A DNA stretch of 64,000 nucleotides from the NCBI RefSeq assembly GCF_019039215.1, contig NZ_JAHNZZ010000002.1:156068-220067 (forward strand), in the 5' to 3' direction. This document shows positions 48,925-58,414 of this stretch, in pieces. The number at the start of each line of letters is the position of its first letter. Within the stretch, counting starts at the first letter, position 1. The notes below the pieces were generated by a model, which was given only the letters and a program-made list of their open reading frames with translations, was not told where the DNA came from and searched no databases. Made by a program: the position numbers and the translations under genes. Origin of the DNA: Bacillus sp. FJAT-29790. GTDB lineage: Bacteria > Bacillota > Bacilli > Bacillales > Cytobacillaceae.

Positions 48925-49392
48925 CTATTTCGAAATGTTAATGTTCGCGTGATACCCTTCTTCTATTTTTGCAGCGACCGCTTCTGTCAGTTCGGCTGTG
49001 ATTTCAGGAAGTGACGTATTTAATATCGAATTCGCCATTTTTGCCATCAAGCCTTCTGCATTGATATCGAGGAAGCCGGTCATATTTGTATTAGTTTCAT
49101 TTCGCACTTCCGCACGGAAATAGCCATTGCCTGTAAACTTTTCGTTCATCCCTATTAAATCAAATGTTACTTTTGTCGGTTCTTGCCAACTCGTAATATC
49201 CACTTTCAATTGAACTTTTTTCTTCATAATGCCAATATCGGTTTTAAAGCTCCAGGTTGATTCCTTTTCGCTTATAATATGGTGTTCCAAATAACCAGGT
49301 ACGAGTGGTGCCCAATTATCGATCCTGCTTACAAATTCCCATACTGAACGAATGGGCATATTCACTTCAACTTGATGGCTATAACTCGGCAT
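48925..49392 (-). CDS. CoxG-like SRPBCC family protein
   Basis: 155 residues from the ATG at 49392 (GGGGCGG upstream; the open frame begins further out without a site). The START/SRPBCC fold is indicated by MPSYSHQVEVNMPIRSVWEFVSRIDNWAPLVPGY at the start, VDITSWQEPTKVTFDLIGMNEKFTGNGYFRAEV in the strands and a long C-terminal helix (PEITAELTEAVAAKIEEGY). It resembles CO dehydrogenase subunit G proteins, which bind hydrophobic ligands or quinone-like molecules. No CO dehydrogenase genes are near, so the name reflects fold only. Confidence 0.82.
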   Translation of the reverse strand: MPSYSHQVEVNMPIRSVWEFVSRIDNWAPLVPGYLEHHIISEKESTWSFKTDIGIMKKKVQLKVDITSWQEPTKVTFDLIGMNEKFTGNGYFRAEVRNETNTNMTGFLDINAEGLMAKMANSILNTSLPEITAELTEAVAAKIEEGYHANINISK

Positions 49393-49654
49393 TCTTTTAC
49401 CGCCCCTTTTGATAGAGTCTTTACATAAATATCTATTCAAATTATTAGGCTGGTATTCCATTCAAGTTTTTAGTGATAGGCGTCGTTCGTGAGTAGGTGT
49501 GAATTTTGAAATTAAATAATAAATTGGTAAAGGTCAGAGTTGAATTAAGGTAGGATCTAACTATCCACTTGAATCAGAGTTGTTATCGCTTGATTTCTTG
49601 TTTTATTTTGCTCAATTTACAAGTTCTACAATTTACTTTGGTTGGAATTTTAAC

Positions 49655-50386
49655 TTATTTTACTAAGTGTACTTTTTCATTCAGTTGCATAAACCAAGCC
49701 CTCGTCAACTCTGGATCTTTATCATTAACAAAGATTTTCCTGTTTTTCAATTCAATATAGATGTAAGGTGAAGAGTCTTTCTGGATAAAAAGCAGACTGC
49801 TGCCATAATCCTTAACCTTAAAACGCCCTTTCGCCAAAGTTGGTAGCCCTACACCGTTCTGTTTCCACGTGATTTCGGGCATCCCCTCCATTAATTCAAT
49901 CCGCTTAATATCCTCTATCGCCCATTCATTTCCATATATGCCTGTGATTTCAAAGCTGTCTTTTTTGATAATTAATTCATAACCCTGATAGCTAGACATA
50001 GAAAGAAAGATTAGGGTTCCCAATACGCCTACAAAGAGGACTGTACTGATCAAATAACTGCGCTTTCGTTTTTTTGGTACTTCATATTTAGACAAATAAA
50101 TGAGTCCCCCAAGTAAAAAAACGAGCATGAATCCGAATTGAACTTCCATTGCATATTTGAATTGTGTGAAAAGCAATGGCAGGAGGATCAGCATGCCGCC
50201 AGCAGTTGCAATCAGTAAGGCCCCAACCTTTTGCGGAAAACCATTTGCAATCAATTGCTGCTTTTCTTCCTCCGAACGTGAAGCAAGTCCAGAAATCAGC
50301 CAATAAGCTTCCTTTTTCCGAATGGCCCACCCAAACACGGAAAACAAGAGGATTAGAAATAATTGAGTACTTACAAGTGCCCACAT
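49655..50386 (-). CDS. DUF3784-type membrane protein with PH-like domain
   Basis: 243 residues from ATG 50386 (AAAGGAGG upstream). The first helix is followed by GWAIRKKEAYWLISGLASRSEEEK, the hallmark of DUF3784 proteins, then two more helices (VGALLIATAGGMLILLPLL and VQFGFMLVFLLGGLIYL) and a fourth (STVLFVGVLGTLIFL). The C-terminal about 95 residues form a small beta domain resembling bacterial PH domains (YELIIKKDSFEITGIYGNEWAIEDIKRIELME...SPYIYIELKNRKIFVND). Function unknown. Monocistronic. Confidence 0.75.
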   Translation of the reverse strand: MWALVSTQLFLILLFSVFGWAIRKKEAYWLISGLASRSEEEKQQLIANGFPQKVGALLIATAGGMLILLPLLFTQFKYAMEVQFGFMLVFLLGGLIYLSKYEVPKKRKRSYLISTVLFVGVLGTLIFLSMSSYQGYELIIKKDSFEITGIYGNEWAIEDIKRIELMEGMPEITWKQNGVGLPTLAKGRFKVKDYGSSLLFIQKDSSPYIYIELKNRKIFVNDKDPELTRAWFMQLNEKVHLVK

Positions 50387-50763
50387 AAAAAGGCCTCCTT
50401 TAAAAGTGTTAAATAACAAAACCATCTTAAGAGAGATTTTTACAGTTTAATCTATCTAAAAGAAAATGACAGAAGGGAAACGAAAAATAATTTTTTTAGA
50501 GTCTTTTGGCCTTTGGAGCTTAGAATATCTAAGGTTTTTTTGTGTCTTTTCTTTCAGGTAGTAAAATGATTGGCCTAGAAAAAATTTTCGCTTAAATCAT
50601 TTGCCAGCTTCCTTTTTTCGCCCGAATCGGGGCAATTTCGCTTAATTATTGGATTTTAGCCTGATTAAGGGTTCCGAGTTTATTTTCATTCAGCTACCAA
50701 TAAAAAAGAAAGTATTTCCGGCAACTAATTACTTCTCAATTGCCTGAAACCCTTTCCGTTTTT
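50387..50763. other. Intergenic stretch with degenerate CGCTTA repeats and an orphan hairpin
   Basis: CTTAGA-ATA-TCTAAG followed by seven T residues (50519-50542) looks like a plus-strand terminator although no plus-strand gene precedes it. Further on, TTTCGCTTAA occurs twice, about 60 bases apart, with TTTTTCGCCC between, a common degenerate intergenic repeat pattern in Bacillus. No gene seen. Confidence 0.4.
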
Positions 50764-50964
50764 CTAGTTATTGCTTAATATTTCCTTTACCCGACCGACT
50801 TGTCCGTCTTCAAGCCTAACTTTTATTCCATGGGGGTGGGAGCTAGATTTAGTTAATATATCTTTTACGATCCCGCTAGTCAGTTTTCCTGTCCGTTGGT
50901 CCTGTTTCAATACGATATTCACCTGAATACCTGGAGAAATATTTGACCGATTTTGTCCGTTCAT
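50764..50964 (-). CDS. ywbE: YwbE family protein (DUF2196)
   Basis: 66 residues, a typical full-length YwbE: NISPGIQVNIVLKQDQRTGKLTSGIVKDILTKSSSHPHGIKVRLEDGQVGRVKEI. The small beta-barrel-like sequence with conserved GxxVxIVxKxDQxTGxLTxGxV is diagnostic of the family. No function is established. Its ATG begins two bases after the stop of the basic protein gene upstream, so the two are one operon and likely co-translated. Confidence 0.88.
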   Translation of the reverse strand: MNGQNRSNISPGIQVNIVLKQDQRTGKLTSGIVKDILTKSSSHPHGIKVRLEDGQVGRVKEILSNN

Positions 50965-50965
50965 A

Positions 50966-51169
50966 TTAAACGCCCGTCCGTCTTCGCTGATTATTCGTCT
51001 TTTTGGTTTGCTGGCTTTTCAAGGGCTGAGTCTTCTTAATGAGACCATTATTTGATTGACCTGCTGTTGCGTTTTGTTTTTTACTAGCTAGCTTTTGCAT
51101 CATCGCATCCTTAAGATTAACCTTCTTTTTTATTTCTGTTTGCTGCTCATTTTTTTCTATATTAGTCAT
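50966..51169 (-). CDS. Small basic protein, unknown, paired with ywbE
   Basis: 67 residues, highly charged and Gln/Lys-rich (KKVNLKDAMMQKLASKKQN, then KTQPLKSQQTKKTNNQRRRTG). No signal peptide, membrane segment or recognised domain; probably disordered and possibly nucleic-acid binding given its charge (inference). Good AAAGGAG site 10 bases before the ATG, and direct coupling to ywbE, argue that it is a real gene. Confidence 0.65.
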   Translation of the reverse strand: MTNIEKNEQQTEIKKKVNLKDAMMQKLASKKQNATAGQSNNGLIKKTQPLKSQQTKKTNNQRRRTGV

Positions 51170-51317
51170 ATGAGTGAATCTCCTTTTTCTAGTATCTCTT
51201 CATTATAATTGAATTGAAGTCATCATGATAGGGGAGAGAAAATAAGAGAAAATCCCTCACTTTAGTCGTGGTTTCGATTGATTCCCGTATTTTAATAGGA
51301 GAAAGTCAGAAGGGAAG

Positions 51318-51363
51318 CCAGACACTTTCCGAAACAATCGTTTTTAGAAAGTGTCTGGTTTTT
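51318..51363 (+). terminator. Hairpin with plus-strand T tail next to the panE 3' end
   Basis: CCAGACACTTTC (51318-51329) pairs perfectly with GAAAGTGTCTGG (51347-51358), followed by TTTTTC on the plus strand. The panE gene ends here on the minus strand, where the tail is not T-rich, so the hairpin may mainly stop antisense transcription or simply stabilise the panE 3' end. Confidence 0.6.
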
Positions 51364-51364
51364 C

Positions 51365-52282
51365 TTATTGCAAAGATTTTTCATAGATTTTTAAATTGGC
51401 ATAGACGGTTTCCAAAGTAGGGGCTTTAATCCTTTTTGCCTGTGCTTGCTCTAATAAGTAGCCAAAGAAATGCTCAGCCTCAATTGGCAATTGTTTCTCC
51501 ATATCCCTTTGGAGGGAGGACTTCATATCATAGCCGATTTCTTTTAGTTTATTCATTTGAACCCCTTCTATTTGGTCCATGATTGGTGCGCCGATAGCCC
51601 TCATGATTTCGGTTGCTTCATGAAGAACTCTTTGAATCGTTTGAAAACCAAATTCCAGATCACGAATAGGTCCTATTGGTGAGCGGAAAAGGGATGTAAC
51701 ACCAGATAGTGTCGAGATAAATAAGTATTTATGCCACATTTCCTGTTCAATATTTTCCGAAAGGCGGAAGTTTGCCTTTGTTCCTGAAAATACATCCATC
51801 AATTTCAAAATCCGTTCTGTTTTCTTTCTGTTTCTTTCCCCGAAAACAAAATCATGGATCGGACTTGTTTGAACGACTTTGCCGTTCTCATCAAGGGTCG
51901 TTTCAATAAAACACAACCCACCAAGAACCTGTTCTTCCCCAAACGTCTCAATTAGTTCATTAACATGGGCAATTCCATTAAGGAGAGGAAGGATCAGTGT
52001 ATTCTCGCTGACATAAGGTCGGATACTTTCAATGGCGTCCTGCAGATGATAAGCCTTCGTTGAAAGAAGAATGACATCGAAAGGATCTGCTTCTTCCCCA
52101 GTTAAAAGGGTCTTCGGCTTCAATTTAATATCTCCATGAATACTTTCAACGATCAGTCCGTCCCGATTCAACTGCCGTTTTCTTTTTTCTCGAACAAGAA
52201 ATGTAACATCCTCGCCCTTTTCTAAAAGGCGCCCGCCAAAATAGCCTCCAATGGCGCCTGCACCAATAACTAATATTCTCAT
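51365..52282 (-). CDS. panE: 2-dehydropantoate 2-reductase (PanE/ApbA family)
   Basis: 305 residues from the ATG at 52282 (AAAGGAG upstream; the longer open frame lies inside yunB). The NADP-binding Rossmann motif is MRILVIGAGAIGGYFGGRLLEKGEDV, then VILLSTKAYHLQDAIESI (catalytic Lys), LPLLNGIAHVNEL and the C-terminal helical domain ending IEAEHFFGYLLEQAQAKRIKAPTLETVYANLKIYEK with a conserved Glu/Ser-type substrate site. It reduces ketopantoate to pantoate in pantothenate and CoA synthesis. Bacillus has several paralogues, so another 2-ketoacid is possible. Its start lies in the last codons of yunB. Confidence 0.88.
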   Translation of the reverse strand: MRILVIGAGAIGGYFGGRLLEKGEDVTFLVREKRKRQLNRDGLIVESIHGDIKLKPKTLLTGEEADPFDVILLSTKAYHLQDAIESIRPYVSENTLILPLLNGIAHVNELIETFGEEQVLGGLCFIETTLDENGKVVQTSPIHDFVFGERNRKKTERILKLMDVFSGTKANFRLSENIEQEMWHKYLFISTLSGVTSLFRSPIGPIRDLEFGFQTIQRVLHEATEIMRAIGAPIMDQIEGVQMNKLKEIGYDMKSSLQRDMEKQLPIEAEHFFGYLLEQAQAKRIKAPTLETVYANLKIYEKSLQ

Positions 52283-52283
52283 T

Positions 52284-53057
52284 TCAATTTTCTCCTTTAG
52301 TCTGATTTGGTGGTGGAATAAAGGAAGGAGTAAAATTCTGTTGTCCACCCCCATTATAATATTGAGGCACTTCTCCAGGCAGAAACAAGTCACCGACTTT
52401 AACTGAATTAGAAATTTCAATTGGCTCCTTTTTTAGAGGAATAATGACATTCATTCGAACGGTCATATTGATATAGAGTTCTAGATAGGTGTTGTTAATT
52501 CCTGTCGGAACGATTTTTGTTTCCACATTTGAAGTGACAGCACCGAGAAATTCTAATTTAACTGGAATCTGGGGTCCTAAATTGGAAAGTAAAGTCATAT
52601 TTGTCGCCATCCCTAAAGGAATTTGATAGACAACACCGTTTGTTTTTCGAGGATCGGCCTCTTTAACCTCTTTCCCTTCTTTGAACTTTTCTAATTCTTC
52701 TATTTCACCAGCTTCTACATAATCCAAGTATTTTTGTACCCAAATTGTTGCTTCAGAAATGACTTTATTATAATTTGGATTAAAACTATAACTTGTTTCC
52801 CCGGCATTTTCGTGTTTCACAATCAATTCATTAATATCAATGCTGTCAGAGATTTTTTTCGAAATCGCATCATTGATCGCTTGAGCTGCTAATTGACGTG
52901 ATTTAGTTACGGCTATGCTCATTAATGACGGTTCAAGATTTTTGTTAATGATAATCAAACTGATCACCGTGAATATATTAAAAATAATAAACGTAATTAA
53001 AAATACATATTTAAATGGCAGAGGACCTTTGAAAGTCTTTCTCCTTTTTGAAATCAC
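52284..53057 (-). CDS. yunB: Sporulation protein YunB
   Basis: 257 residues matching YunB, a SigE-controlled mother-cell protein needed for full sporulation, structurally related to SecB/Spo-type membrane-anchored assembly proteins. One N-terminal membrane anchor (FKYVFLITFIIFNIFTVISLIII) is followed by an outer domain: RQLAAQAINDAISKKISDSI, GETSYSFNPNYNKVISEAT, VVYQIPLGMATNMTLLSNLGPQIPVKLEFLGAVTSNVETKI, GINNTYLELYI and NVIIPLKKEPIEISNSVKVGDLFLPGEVPQYYNGGG. All family blocks are present and it is complete. It marks the host as an endospore former. Operon with panE. Confidence 0.93.
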   Translation of the reverse strand: MISKRRKTFKGPLPFKYVFLITFIIFNIFTVISLIIINKNLEPSLMSIAVTKSRQLAAQAINDAISKKISDSIDINELIVKHENAGETSYSFNPNYNKVISEATIWVQKYLDYVEAGEIEELEKFKEGKEVKEADPRKTNGVVYQIPLGMATNMTLLSNLGPQIPVKLEFLGAVTSNVETKIVPTGINNTYLELYINMTVRMNVIIPLKKEPIEISNSVKVGDLFLPGEVPQYYNGGGQQNFTPSFIPPPNQTKGEN

Positions 53058-53590
53058 ATAAAACCCTCCTGCTCCGAATGAATGCTTTCACTCTTTTTCA
53101 TTTCAACTTGGTTTCTTTCGTGTTCATCAGGTGTTCTTAAAAGGGGATAAATGGTTTATATTTTAGGAGCTTAAGTTTAATTATTTCAGCGGGATTGGCC
53201 CCTTTGTACAAATATATGTTTGTAATAAGAAAATAAAACGGAGCGTTTTGTCTCTTTTTGTGGGATTTTGTTGAATATTATGGAGTGAATGTCACCATAT
53301 AAAAAACACACGCATTCGCGGAGCAATTGCAATCAGCCTAACGAAGTGACATTGTCGCATAAGTATCCGGTATCGCCGCGTAAATTTCGGAAAAGCCCTG
53401 CATAAAGTTATAGAACTCCCGTATAAATTTTAGGGTGATTTACCTTTTGATAACTAAAGCGTAAGAGGTAAAATGTTAAAATTAATGCTAAGTGTGCTAA
53501 ATATTAGGTAATAATATTGGATAAAAGGTACCGGATTGTGTTCATACTTTCATTTTTTCTTTAAAAAGTTGATTTTTATCATTCAATCGT
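53058..53590. other. Intergenic region with degenerate CGCATAA-type repeats
   Basis: Between 53330 and 53440 short blocks recur (CGCATAAGT, CGCGTAAAT, TGCATAAAG, CCGTATAAAT) at about 20-35 base spacing, a degenerate tandem pattern like that at 19620 and 50580. No gene is seen. Confidence 0.45.
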
Positions 53591-53619
53591 TTGCTAATTT
53601 TTTTTTTATCTGTTATCAT
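53591..53619 (+). promoter_or_regulatory. Promoter of the cold-shock gene (extended -10)
   Basis: TTGCTA (53591-53596) and TATCAT (53614-53619) are 17 bases apart, with TG one base before the -10. It gives a leader of about 110 nt before the start codon, as expected for csp genes whose leaders control translation with temperature. Confidence 0.6.
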
Positions 53620-53737
53620 AAAGAGAATTATTTTTGTTCGCTATGTAAGGAAAGAATAAGTTTGATACTTTTCGCCTGAATATGTTTGAGCAAGAATAGT
53701 AATACATTGTGTGTTTATACACTGGGAGGCAACAAAA

Positions 53738-53938
53738 ATGGCTACAGGTAAAGTTAAATGGTTTAACGCAGAAAAAGGATTTGGATTCATCGAAACATCT
53801 GAAGGACAAGATGTATTCGTTCACTTCTCAGCTATTCAAAGCGAAGGTTTCAAATCACTTGACGAAGGTCAAGAAGTTTCTTTTGATGTTGAAGAAGGCC
53901 AACGTGGACCTCAAGCATCTAACGTTGTTAAATTATAA
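53738..53938 (+). CDS. csp: Cold-shock protein, CspB/CspD type
   Basis: 66 residues, the full cold-shock domain. RNP1 is KGFGFIE and RNP2 is VFVHFSAI; the protein begins [17 protein letters not shown]. Csp proteins bind single-stranded RNA and DNA as chaperones in cold and stationary phase. GGGAGGC site and ATG 53738. A leader of about 110 nt and a terminator directly after the gene show a monocistronic, strongly expressed unit. Which of the Bacillus CspB, CspC or CspD it corresponds to cannot be decided. Confidence 0.95.
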   Translation: MATGKVKWFNAEKGFGFIETSEGQDVFVHFSAIQSEGFKSLDEGQEVSFDVEEGQRGPQASNVVKL

Positions 53939-53956
53939 TAATAATTAGCAATGGAA

Positions 53957-53991
53957 AAACAGACTCTAAATTTTAGGGTCTGTTTTTTTTG
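53957..53991 (+). terminator. Rho-independent terminator after csp
   Basis: AACAGAC...CTAAA pairs with TTTAG...GTCTGTT, followed by eight T residues. Confidence 0.9.
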
Positions 53992-54136
53992 CGTTCATCT
54001 TTTAGAAATTGCAATATATCTTGTCATTCATTTGTAATTCGTGTAAAGGGTTATTTCAGTTCTTTTCCCTAATTCCCTTTAAGTTCATCGAAATTAGAAT
54101 ATAATAAGAAAGATAAACATTTAACGTAAAAGGTAG

Positions 54137-54889
<753 letters not shown>

Positions 54890-54917
54890 TTCAGGCATCT
54901 ATCGAGTATTTATACAC

Positions 54918-54955
54918 GAAAGCCCTCTATTTTTTAAAAATAGAGGGCTTTTTTG
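54918..54955 (+). terminator. Rho-independent terminator after mapB
   Basis: AAAGCCCTCTATTTTT pairs with AAAAATAGAGGGCTTT and ends in T residues. Confidence 0.92.
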
Positions 54956-55025
54956 TATGGATTATTTTTCAACCCATATTTCAAAAAGGGGGATATCCCT
55001 CTTTTGAAGATTCCTTATTAAAAAC

Positions 55026-56081
55026 TTAGACGTGTAAAAATTTAACACAAACCGGATCTGGGACAATCACATCAGATTGTAATAATGTTAATTTACCTGT
55101 CGTTCCATCTCTCGAAAATAAGACAAGGTTACTTGAATTTTGATTGGATGCAATTAAAAACTTTTCAGTAGGGTCCAACACGAAGTCCCTAGGCCAATTT
55201 CCCTCAGTTGAAGTATGTTCTACAAAGCTGACCTTCCCTGAATCCTGATTGACACTAAATACAGCAATGCTGTCATGCCCGCGGTTTCCCGCATAAATAA
55301 AGCGACCGTCAGATGAGATGTGGATGGCGCTGCCTTGATTGTTGTCGTTAAAGTCTTCAGGAAGTGTAGAAATGGATTGAAGCTGAGTAAAACTGCCATC
55401 CACCGCATGATAGTTTAATACAATGACCTCTGAACTAAACTCAGTCATGACATAAGCGAATTTTCCATTCGGATGGAATACAAGATGTCTTGGTCCACTG
55501 CCTGGCTTCACCGACAAACTGCTTTTTTCTGTCAATACTCCCTCATTTACCAGATAGGTAAAAATTTTATCAATTCCAAGATCGACGACTGCTACGTACT
55601 TCTCATCTGGAGTAGGTCCAGCATAATGGGTATGCGGTTTCTCCTGCCTTTCATCCGGCCCTGAACCAGTATGTTCGATGACAGAGCTTGGTGGTTGAAC
55701 CAATCCAATATCATGATTCACTAAAAAGGACTCGACCGTGCCTTTGTGATAATTTGAGCTAAAGATCACGCTGTTTTTGCTATCAACACTCACATGGCAA
55801 GGAGGAGCCCCTTTTGAAACTTGGCTACTTAAATCCTTTAAAGTACCATTTTGAGCATTAATTTCAAAAGCAGCAATCCCGCCTGCGTCACCTTCCTTCA
55901 CAACCGAGTAAAGAAATTGGTTGTTCTTGCTAATCGTTAAGTATGTTGGATTATCAAGCTTTGCAGCCAATCTGACGTCAGTTATTTTTCCTGTTTCAGT
56001 ATCTAAGGTAAACGTATAAATGCCCTCGCTGTTCCCCTTCGTATACGTTCCAACATATCCAATTAGTTTGCTTTTGACCAT
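55026..56081 (-). CDS. pgl: Lactonase family beta-propeller protein (6-phosphogluconolactonase YkgB-like)
   Basis: 351 residues, a seven-bladed propeller of the lactonase family. Blade starts recur: GYVGTYTKGNSEGIYTFTLDTETG, SVVKEGDAGGIAAFEINAQNGTLKDL, FSSNYHKGTVESFLV, GPRHLVFHPNGKFAYVMTEFSSEVIVL, HISSDGRFIYAGNRGHDSIAVFSV and ASNQNSSNLVLFSRDGTTGKL. The conserved CHV and His/Arg residues (PPCHVSVD, GSGPRHLVFHPNG) are present. B. subtilis YkgB of this family hydrolyses 6-phosphogluconolactone in the pentose phosphate pathway; this may do the same. GGGGGAA site before the ATG. Confidence 0.85.
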   Translation of the reverse strand: MVKSKLIGYVGTYTKGNSEGIYTFTLDTETGKITDVRLAAKLDNPTYLTISKNNQFLYSVVKEGDAGGIAAFEINAQNGTLKDLSSQVSKGAPPCHVSVDSKNSVIFSSNYHKGTVESFLVNHDIGLVQPPSSVIEHTGSGPDERQEKPHTHYAGPTPDEKYVAVVDLGIDKIFTYLVNEGVLTEKSSLSVKPGSGPRHLVFHPNGKFAYVMTEFSSEVIVLNYHAVDGSFTQLQSISTLPEDFNDNNQGSAIHISSDGRFIYAGNRGHDSIAVFSVNQDSGKVSFVEHTSTEGNWPRDFVLDPTEKFLIASNQNSSNLVLFSRDGTTGKLTLLQSDVIVPDPVCVKFLHV

Positions 56082-56369
56082 AAAATAATTCCCCCTTATT
56101 TCAAACTAGATGATAATTACTCTATCATAGAATTCCGCAAAACAAAAAATATCCATCGGCAAAGTGAATCGAATGATAGGTTTCTTAGTGAATTGATATA
56201 TTTAGAGTTGAAAGTAAAACTAGCAAAGTCGATAATAAATCTGTGAAAAGGATAATAATAAAATTTATGCACGACTGTAAAATACCTCCATTTAACCAAG
56301 TATTGTTTGCCTTCCAACTCAGAAGTAAATAAATCCCCATCTTACATTCCGCCAACAAACTTAATGGTT

Positions 56370-56520
56370 TTAACTTTATTCAGCAGAAGTCTCTAAACGA
56401 TATAAGTGGCGAGATGAATGCAAAAGGTATCCAATTCAGTGGGGGTTCAAACCCCAGCTGAATAAAGTTAAGCAGCTCGATAAAAATCTGGGCGCAAATA
56501 CGCCAAGGCGAATTTGATAT
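56370..56520 (+). repeat. Structured dispersed repeat, copy B (deleted form)
   Basis: The outer inverted repeat is perfect here (TTAACTTTATTCAGC with GCTGAATAAAGTTAA), as is the inner GGGGTTCAAACCCC hairpin. It lacks about 45 bases (the CCTCCGGCGGATGCC part) present in copies A and C, but keeps the 3' block AAAATCTGGGCGCAAATACG and GGCGAATTTGAT. The rest of 56082-56594 shows no gene. Confidence 0.72.
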
Positions 56521-56594
56521 TACCTTTCAATATTTTCATATATTTTGGAACCTTATCATGTTAAAAAAGTCTAATGAACACAGGGAGGGGGATG

Positions 56595-57143
56595 ATGGTG
56601 TTTTCAGAAAATGATGTTCTTCTGGCGCAAAGTGGTGATCAGGAGGCTTTTATGCGATTAATTAATAATTGCGAGAATTCCTTGTACCGGGTAGCTAAGG
56701 GGATTCTAAAGGGAGATATGGAATGCGCGGATGCCATTCAGGAATCCCTTTTAAAAAGCTATCAATCCATTTCCAAGCTTAAAAATCCGCATTATTTTAA
56801 AACATGGCTTATTCGGATATTGATCAATGAATGCAACGATATTTTGAAGAAAAAGAAAAGAAATCTTCCGCTAAAAGGTGTAGAAAGCATCGTGGATCAA
56901 CAATCGGACAAAAAAGGATTTGATGAGCTATCTGCAGCCATATCTGAGCTAAATGATAAATACCGATCAGTCGTGGTTTTATTTTATTTCGAGGAGTGTT
57001 CGATAAAAGAAATTGCAGAGATTCTCAAAATAAGAGAGGGCACAGTTAAATCAAGATTAAATCGTGCTCGTTCAATGCTTGCAACCTGTCTTAATGAAGC
57101 CAATGAAGAAAGGGGAGCTGAAAATGGACCATTCAAGAATTGA
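56595..57143 (+). CDS. ECF sigma factor, SigV/SigW-like class
   Basis: 182 residues from ATG 56595 (GGGAGGGG at 4 bases; an upstream ATG at 56574 precedes the ribosome site and is rejected). Region 2: EAFMRLINNCENSLYRVAKGILKGDMECADAIQESLLKSYQSISKLKNPHYFKTWLIRILINECNDIL. Region 4: LNDKYRSVVVLFYFEECSIKEIAEILKIREGTVKSRLNRARSML. It overlaps the next gene by 20 bases, which encodes a membrane protein suited to be its anti-sigma factor. It probably responds to envelope stress such as wall-active agents; the class is judged from region 2 only. Confidence 0.9.
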   Translation: MVFSENDVLLAQSGDQEAFMRLINNCENSLYRVAKGILKGDMECADAIQESLLKSYQSISKLKNPHYFKTWLIRILINECNDILKKKKRNLPLKGVESIVDQQSDKKGFDELSAAISELNDKYRSVVVLFYFEECSIKEIAEILKIREGTVKSRLNRARSMLATCLNEANEERGAENGPFKN

Positions 57144-58194
57144 CATGGAAATAAAAAAAATGATCAAAAAAGAGGAACTTGAAATACCTGCCGCTGTCAA
57201 ACAGAGAATGAATCAAACACTTTATAATCTCCCAAAGCAAAAAAAGGGTCATTATTTTGCCTCTCCATTGAAGTATTTATTAAGCGGTGCAGCCTGTATC
57301 CTGCTAACCTTGGCGGCAATTTCTTACTTTTTATCTAATGAAACGGCTTCTCCACCTCTTGATAAAAACCATACAAGCGGAGGAAAAGAGGATGGAAGTG
57401 AGGTAATTATCCACGATTATATGTATTCCGGTGAGAGTGAGCACTGGAGGGGATCGGTTGAGTTTTTTGGAAAAGGTGTGTTTTATAAGAGGGAAGATGG
57501 CAGTTTTTTGGACTATGACAGTGAATCGGAAAGCTTTTTTCTTATCGAGTATAAAGGGGATCTTGAAGAAATAGCAGGCATGGAGGTTTCCTACAATTAT
57601 AAAACCGGTACAGGAGGAGGTAGCGGCACGATAGATGAGATGGATCAAAAAACGATTTCAGGCAGTTCAGGAGGAAACGGGGCGATGATGCAAAAAGATG
57701 AAGTCGTCGAAGTGACAGTCGAGTGGGAAGGAAAAAAAGAGTCCCTCTTCTTGAAACCGGACGATATTAAAAAAAGCGGAAATTGGGAGGTTACCCCAAC
57801 TATTCCGTCACCGCCCATTCCTGCAGTAGACGGGGAGCATATCTATACTTTGAGAGGTTTGAAGGGAAAGGCGTTCTATCTTGATACTGGAGAATTAAAA
57901 GCAGGCGTTGCTTATAAAACAAGATGGTTCTTTTGGGGAGATGACCTGAAGGAAGACCCTGGTCAATGGCTCAGAATAACCGCTGTTCAAAAGGATACAG
58001 GTAAAAAAGAAAACATTGTCGTTTCTGATAATTGGGAAATAAACAATCCACAATATGTGGACATGAAAGATGTTCTTAAGGCTCAGGCCTCTCAGCATGT
58101 CATGATGACATTGCCGTCTCCGGGTTTATGGCGCCTTGATGCTTATATAGGAGATAAATATTATGCAAGTATTGTTGTAAAAGTGAAGAAGTAA
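57124..58194 (+). CDS. Predicted membrane anti-sigma factor for the adjacent ECF sigma
   Basis: 356 residues from ATG 57124 (GGGGAGCTG upstream). The first about 45 residues are a cytosolic helical segment (IDMEIKKMIKKEELEIPAAVKQRMNQTLYNLPKQ), as in DUF4179/anti-sigma proteins. One transmembrane helix follows (YLLSGAACILLTLAAISYFL, about residues 45-67), then about 285 extracytoplasmic residues rich in beta strands and glycines (YKTGTGGGSGTIDEMD...SGSSGGNGA). The location after an ECF gene with translational overlap supports the role. The outer domain has no recognised lysozyme-binding or peptidase motif, so the signal is unknown. Confidence 0.78.
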   Translation: MDHSRIDMEIKKMIKKEELEIPAAVKQRMNQTLYNLPKQKKGHYFASPLKYLLSGAACILLTLAAISYFLSNETASPPLDKNHTSGGKEDGSEVIIHDYMYSGESEHWRGSVEFFGKGVFYKREDGSFLDYDSESESFFLIEYKGDLEEIAGMEVSYNYKTGTGGGSGTIDEMDQKTISGSSGGNGAMMQKDEVVEVTVEWEGKKESLFLKPDDIKKSGNWEVTPTIPSPPIPAVDGEHIYTLRGLKGKAFYLDTGELKAGVAYKTRWFFWGDDLKEDPGQWLRITAVQKDTGKKENIVVSDNWEINNPQYVDMKDVLKAQASQHVMMTLPSPGLWRLDAYIGDKYYASIVVKVKK

Positions 58195-58203
58195 GAATTT
58201 GAA

Positions 58204-58243
58204 AACCCCCACCAAATTAGATGTGTTGGTGGGGATTTCTTCT
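58204..58243. terminator. Bidirectional terminator after the anti-sigma gene
   Basis: CCCCCACCAA pairs with TTGGTGGGG; T-rich tails on both strands. Confidence 0.82.
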
Positions 58244-58247
58244 CTTA

Positions 58248-58346
58248 TTACAAGGTATTATTGCGGTGCAAATGAGGCTTGTCATCATCAGTTAAAGATT
58301 GAATAATATTTCTTGCTGCTTCCAATAACCCATTGATAGTTGGCAT
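58248..58346 (-). CDS. Small peptide gene (32 codons), tentative
   Basis: MPTINGLLEAARNIIQSLTD followed by DDKPHLHRNNTL. It has an amphipathic helix and a polar tail, with a GAGGATG site 13 bases before the ATG. It lies between a bidirectional terminator on its 3' side and a possible promoter region. No family recognised; evidence is limited to the site, the terminator and protein-like composition. Confidence 0.4.
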   Translation of the reverse strand: MPTINGLLEAARNIIQSLTDDDKPHLHRNNTL

Positions 58347-58414
58347 AATATTCACTCATCCTCTTATGTCCAACTTCATTCATTTCATATCTCCTCTTTT
58401 TTTGCTTTGTTATT

